A stretch of 10,270 nt of DNA from Candidatus Kapaibacterium sp. (lineage in GTDB: Bacteria; Bacteroidota; Ignavibacteria; Kapaibacteriales; HRBIN21). The stretch's first letter is position 1. Every line of letters begins with the position of its first letter. Shown one piece after another: positions 7,130 through 10,270 of the stretch. Under the pieces are notes generated by a model. That model was not told where the DNA came from. It searched no databases and was given only the letters and a program-made list of their open reading frames with translations. Made by a program: the position numbers and the translations under genes. Where the stretch lies: NCBI GenBank assembly GCA_025055465.1, contig JANWXA010000016.1, positions 1 through 10,270 on the forward strand, read 5' to 3'.

Positions 7130-8763
7130 CAGTCTTCGCTGAGCAGTAAACGAATTAATCGTGCGGCTTCCTGTGGCTTCTGATGGATATACTCACGGAT
7201 GCGTTCCCGTATCTCTTCGGTGAGCACAGCTTCTTCAGAGATGGTTTCTGCCGCGGCTAAGCGCTGCCGAACCCGTTCCGCCAAAGCCTTCCGTTCCTCT
7301 GCCGGCGGTAGACCTTCCTCAGCGGTGATCTGTCCCGGCAGTGAGGGCGGTAACTCCGCGGCTGGCAGAGGTAATGTGGGTGGAGGTAGCGCTGCTTGAG
7401 ACACCGGCTGGGGTGCAACTTCCAGGTAGGGGCGTACGATGGGTGAGCGTAGTATGTTTCGCAGCGCCCATAGCCCCACTAACATTGCCAGGGCAATCAG
7501 GACAAAACGTATCCACTGTTCCAGCGGCAGTTCGTACCATGCCATCGGTGGTTGTGGTGCCTCGCCGGTGTCAAATTGCACATTGACAACCGATACCTGA
7601 TCGTTGCGTGCCGGATCGTATCCAACGGCATTCTTAACAATCTCGGTCAGCTTCTCCATCTCCTCCTGGGTCCGCGAGATATAGACGTGTTTCCATTTTC
7701 CCCCTTCGTGCACCAGGCGGGTTGTCCCATTAATGAGAGCGGCTACAGTCAGCCGTTTGATCACACCTGGAGCAGTAGTGATGCGCTCAATAGTGCGTGG
7801 TATTTCATAGTTGACAATGGTGTTACTGCGCTGGGTAGAAGTTGTCCCACCGGCGGTTGTATCGCCGCTGCGGCTTTGTTCGGTGATGGTCTGCTCGCTA
7901 CGAGTTGCCTGGCGTTCGGGATCATAGTTCTCCCGGGTACGTTCCAGTTGGGTGAAGTCCAGCTCCGTTGTGACGCGGACAACGGCGTTTCCACTTCCCA
8001 GGACGCCATCCAGGAGAGATTGGACTTTGTTCGTAAGGTACTGGTCTACACGCTGCTGCAGTTCGTGTTGGGCCTGTGTAATACCGGCAATGGTGGTAGG
8101 GGCAGGGGTGAGCTCGGAAAGGAGACGCCCCCGTTGGTCCACAACAGTAACACCGGACACTTCAAGTCCCTCTACACTGCTGGCGACAAGATGTTGGATC
8201 CCTTCAATGTTGAGCCGATTCAGACTACGTCTGTCCTTGAGGCGAAGGATAACAGAAGCTGTAGGCTTCTTTTGTTCTGCCTCAAAGAGTGTGGGCTCCG
8301 GGATGACGATGTGGACGCGTGCTTGCTCCACCTCTTCTAATGTAGAAATTGTCCGGGCCAACTCCCCCTCCAAGGCACGGCGATAGTTCAGTTTCTGTAC
8401 AAAATCGCTCATACCAAAGGCGGCTTTATCAAAGATTTCATAGCCTACGATGCTCCTCTGCAGGAGGCCTTGGGATGCTACCTGCAGCCGAGTTTCGTAA
8501 AGATGGGATGCGGGCACCCTCAGAGTGCGTCCCTCGTCGGCGATTTCATAAGGGATACCGTGCTCTTTGAGCTTTTCCACGATAGCGGCGGCGTCCTGTG
8601 GGTCCAGCCCCGTAAATAGGGTACGCATTTCCGGGCGTAAGGCCACGCTCAGGAGCCAAATGGCCGAAGCTGCAACGATGCAGGTGCCGGCAAGAAGCCC
8701 AAGACGCTGCGCCAGCGTCAGGCGTTGCCAAAATTTTACCAATGCTTGCCAAAATGGTGGCAT
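7129..8763 (-). CDS. fliF: Flagellar MS-ring protein FliF
   Basis: FliF forms the inner-membrane MS ring, the base on which the rod, export gate and switch complex assemble. The protein has 544 residues, typical for the family. A first transmembrane helix lies at about 20-42 (LGLLAGTCIVAASAIWLL). The periplasmic ring-building motifs follow, with LFTGLDPQDAAAIVEKLKE (49-67), VGYEIFDKAAFGMSDFVQK (106-124), RALEGELARTI (129-139), VEQARVHIVIPEP (145-157) and SSVEGLEVSGVTVVD (195-209). A low-complexity T/S/R/Q-rich loop (280-312) precedes NYEIPRTIE (318-326). The second transmembrane helix is at about 417-437, then a proline-rich stretch (448-478). The cytoplasmic C-terminal helix (512-544, ending EAARLIRLLLSED) is the FliG-binding tail. 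The gene starts 5 bases after fliE and overlaps fliG by one base. Confidence 0.97.
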   Translation of the reverse strand: MPPFWQALVKFWQRLTLAQRLGLLAGTCIVAASAIWLLSVALRPEMRTLFTGLDPQDAAAIVEKLKEHGIPYEIADEGRTLRVPASHLYETRLQVASQGLLQRSIVGYEIFDKAAFGMSDFVQKLNYRRALEGELARTISTLEEVEQARVHIVIPEPTLFEAEQKKPTASVILRLKDRRSLNRLNIEGIQHLVASSVEGLEVSGVTVVDQRGRLLSELTPAPTTIAGITQAQHELQQRVDQYLTNKVQSLLDGVLGSGNAVVRVTTELDFTQLERTRENYDPERQATRSEQTITEQSRSGDTTAGGTTSTQRSNTIVNYEIPRTIERITTAPGVIKRLTVAALINGTTRLVHEGGKWKHVYISRTQEEMEKLTEIVKNAVGYDPARNDQVSVVNVQFDTGEAPQPPMAWYELPLEQWIRFVLIALAMLVGLWALRNILRSPIVRPYLEVAPQPVSQAALPPPTLPLPAAELPPSLPGQITAEEGLPPAEERKALAERVRQRLAAAETISEEAVLTEEIRERIREYIHQKPQEAARLIRLLLSED

Positions 8764-8768
8764 AACCG

Positions 8769-9068
8769 TCAGACTTGAATACGCAGTACTTCACGGTAGA
8801 GCTCGAGCGCTTTATTGCGCAACTCCAGGAGAAGCTGGAAGCTTGTGCGAGCCTTTTCTGCTGCGATCATGACGTCATGTAGCTCTACGGGCTCACCTTT
8901 CATAAGGCGCTCGGTGTACTCGGCTGCTTCGGTCTGTAGGGTGTTGACTTCTGTGATGAAGGCGCGCAGCGTATCAACGAAGCTGCTACCTATGGGAGCC
9001 GCCGCCTGTAGCGCTTGTTGCTGAAGTGGGCTATATAGTCGGTTCTGAAGAGCCTCAGGGACAACCAT
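8769..9068 (-). CDS. fliE: Flagellar hook-basal body protein FliE
   Basis: FliE joins the MS ring and export gate to the proximal rod and is the first rod component exported. The protein has 99 residues, close to the usual size. The conserved FliE pattern is present: SFVDTLRAFITEVNTLQ (29-45), KGEPVELHDVMIAAEKA (57-73) and LRNKALELYREVLRIQV at the end. The start ATG at 9066-9068 has a good ribosome binding site: AAGGTGGTC at 9070-9078 resembles the AGGTGATC-type extended complement of 16S rRNA. It lies 17 bases after the small unknown gene and 5 bases before fliF. The ring protein is therefore made right after its adaptor. Confidence 0.95.
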   Translation of the reverse strand: MVVPEALQNRLYSPLQQQALQAAAPIGSSFVDTLRAFITEVNTLQTEAAEYTERLMKGEPVELHDVMIAAEKARTSFQLLLELRNKALELYREVLRIQV

Positions 9069-9085
9069 GGACCACCTTCAGGGGG

Positions 9086-9352
9086 TTAGACTCGAATATC
9101 CAGCAGAGTACCTTTATAGATGTCTGGCTCATGCAGAAGCCCTTCACGCGTGAAGAGCACGTGTTGGGCAATATATGGGGCACTTTCAGGGAAGAGCCGG
9201 ACGAAGAGCTCGCGTTCAGCAGCCGTCAGTTGGAGTGTTTGTGCTGTCCGTTCTGTCGCTGCTTGTTCTGCAATGGGCCGGGTAGGAGGGGGTTGGGGAG
9301 GCAGAACGCCATAGACGGTGGCCACGTAGGGCTGGATGGGCGCAATTTTCAT
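9086..9352 (-). CDS. Small unrecognised protein between flgC and fliE
   Basis: An open frame of 88 residues that fills almost the whole space between flgC and fliE, 11 bases after the flgC stop and 17 before the fliE start. I do not recognise the family. Residues 1-28 are non-polar and proline-rich (a PPQPPPTRP run at 18-26) and probably disordered. Residues 41-66 look helical, with LTAAERELFVRLFPESAPYI as the core. The protein ends with KGTLLDIRV. No signal peptide, membrane helix or cysteine is seen. The start ATG at 9350-9352 has only an AACAGAATA upstream, so translation is probably coupled to flgC. The reading frame is plausible as a real gene because it fits the operon without overlap and its removal would leave an unusual 295-base hole in an otherwise tight cluster. 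A role in rod assembly or as an export accessory factor is a guess from position only. Confidence 0.75.
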   Translation of the reverse strand: MKIAPIQPYVATVYGVLPPQPPPTRPIAEQAATERTAQTLQLTAAERELFVRLFPESAPYIAQHVLFTREGLLHEPDIYKGTLLDIRV

Positions 9353-9363
9353 TATTCTGTTAG

Positions 9364-9849
9364 CTAAATCTCCAACGAGTCCCGTGCGATGTTTTTGGCA
9401 GCATTGAGCACCGCCGTATTGGCTTCAAAGGCGCGCTGGGCGCTTATAAGCTCGATCATTTCGGTTACAATGTTGACGTTGGGATAGCGGACATATCCTT
9501 GAGCGTCGGCATCTGGATGGGACGGGTCATAAACAATGCGGAACGGTGATGGATCTGGCATAGCCACAGCGGAGAGCACGCGCGGTGGTTGCCAACGGTG
9601 CGGTGGGACAATCGTAGGGGCGTGCCCGGGAGCGGTTTGCTGTACCCGCAGCTGTGTTCCCAAAGCCTCCTCGAAGGCGTCAGCAGGGTGGGCGCGGGCA
9701 ACCACGATTTCTCGCCGGTATGGTTCGCCAGTAGGGCCACGTGTTGCATCGGCGTTGGCGATATTTTTCGCAATGCTACTCAAGCGTTGACGCTGAAGTG
9801 CCAACCCCTGAGCGCTAATGGAGAAGCTGCTGAAAATATTGCCTGCCAT
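9364..9849 (-). CDS. flgC: Flagellar proximal rod protein FlgC
   Basis: FlgC is one of the proximal rod subunits, exported through the flagellar apparatus and placed in the periplasmic drive shaft. The protein has 161 residues, slightly above the common 135-150. The N-terminal rod motif is IFSSFSISAQGLALQRQRLS followed by IAKNIANADATRGPTGEPYRR. The middle (about 50-100) is variable and proline-rich. The C-terminal half carries the family hallmarks YDPSHPDADAQGYVRYPNVN and VTEMIELISAQRAFEANTAV, with NAAKNIARDSLEI at the end. The C-terminal heptad pattern is that of rod and hook proteins. The start ATG at 9847-9849 has GGGAG nine bases upstream, and the gap to flgB is 17 bases. FlgC normally stands directly before fliE; here the 88-residue gene intervenes. 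Confidence 0.96.
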   Translation of the reverse strand: MAGNIFSSFSISAQGLALQRQRLSSIAKNIANADATRGPTGEPYRREIVVARAHPADAFEEALGTQLRVQQTAPGHAPTIVPPHRWQPPRVLSAVAMPDPSPFRIVYDPSHPDADAQGYVRYPNVNIVTEMIELISAQRAFEANTAVLNAAKNIARDSLEI

Positions 9850-9866
9850 GACACAGTACTCCCACT

Positions 9867-10270
9867 TTACTGTAACGTTCCTCGGATGGCGGTTTGTAAA
9901 CCCTGGAAATAACGGGCCAGGAGGCGTGCGGCAAAGCGGAAGCGGATTTGAGTTTCTAAGAGTTCTGTCATCTCGCGGTCAACGTTCACGTGAGAGACTC
10001 CGGCAGCGTAGCGTTCAGGTTCGGGTAAAGTAGCCTCGCCGCGCTCGCCAGCGACTTCGGAAGGGTCCGGCGGACCAATGGGGATATGACGCTCACTGGT
10101 GCGGAGTCCACGCGAGACCACCCCTTCCTGCTGTTGGAAGAACTCTTCGAAGCGCACGCGCTGCGGATGATATCCCGGTGTGGTCGCGTTGGCGATATTT
10201 TCCGCAATTACCCGTTGACGTAGGGCATAAGTGTCCAAGGCGCGGTTGAACAGGGGCAGACGTTCTCGAA
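9867..10270 (-). CDS. flgB: Flagellar proximal rod protein FlgB (N-terminus cut by right window edge)
   Basis: FlgB forms part of the proximal rod above FliE. The frame is open to the window edge and gives 133 residues plus a partial codon. It begins RERLPLFNRALDTYALRQ, continues with RVIAENIANATTPGYHPQ (the N-terminal rod-family motif) and ends with VSHVNVDREMTELLETQIRF and a final amphipathic helix. A TTG at 10236-10238 could serve as a start, but conserved FlgB residues (LFNRALDTY) lie before it in the same frame, so the true start is outside the window, probably only some five to fifteen codons away. The middle part (about 40-85) is the variable region. It is the first gene of the cluster visible here, as expected for the head of a flgB-flgC-fliE operon, so the operon promoter is likely just to the right. 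Confidence 0.94.
   Translation of the reverse strand, partial: RERLPLFNRALDTYALRQRVIAENIANATTPGYHPQRVRFEEFFQQQEGVVSRGLRTSERHIPIGPPDPSEVAGERGEATLPEPERYAAGVSHVNVDREMTELLETQIRFRFAARLLARYFQGLQTAIRGTLQ

Noticed and set aside
7552..8340. A 262-codon open frame on the plus strand opposite fliF
   Set aside because: It lies wholly antisense to a fully convincing fliF, has no recognisable motif and no operon context. High-GC coding DNA often leaves long antisense frames open.
10236..10238. TTG as the start of flgB
   Set aside because: Conserved FlgB residues (LFNRA) continue in frame upstream to the window edge, so the true start is outside the window.

Overview
This window is a compact run of eleven protein genes, all on the minus strand, read from right to left. 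Ten are confidently identified and one small gene is unrecognised. The core (3001 to 10270) is a flagellar basal-body and type III export operon in the classic order flgB, flgC, unknown small gene, fliE, fliF, fliG, fliH, fliI, fliJ, motE/ylxF-like. It builds the proximal rod (FlgB, FlgC, FliE), the MS ring (FliF), the rotor/switch ring (FliG) and the export ATPase complex (FliH, FliI, FliJ). It ends with a membrane-anchored coiled-coil protein of the YlxF/MotE type. Most junctions overlap or are separated by 5 to 35 bases, so this looks like one translationally coupled transcript whose promoter lies to the right of the window. FlgB is cut by the right edge, probably by only a few residues.

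To the left, after 57 bases, is a complete glycogen/alpha-glucan phosphorylase gene of the long type with a DUF3417 N-terminus (403 to 2943). After another 55 bases comes the N-terminal domain of the ribosome-associated GTPase HflX, which runs off the left edge. The glgP leader holds an 8-base match to the Bacteroidota-type -7 promoter element, placed inside a 7-bp inverted repeat, so glgP may be transcribed separately from the flagellar operon.

The organism is a flagellated bacterium of moderately high GC. The TAnnTTTG-like element and the weak ribosome binding sites at several genes hint at the Bacteroidota/Chlorobiota/Ignavibacteria side of the tree, where some lineages are flagellated. 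This placement is an inference of low confidence. No RNA gene, insertion sequence, CRISPR array, tRNA or attachment site was seen, and no gene-free stretch exceeds about 60 bases. The least explained item is the 88-residue protein encoded between flgC and fliE.
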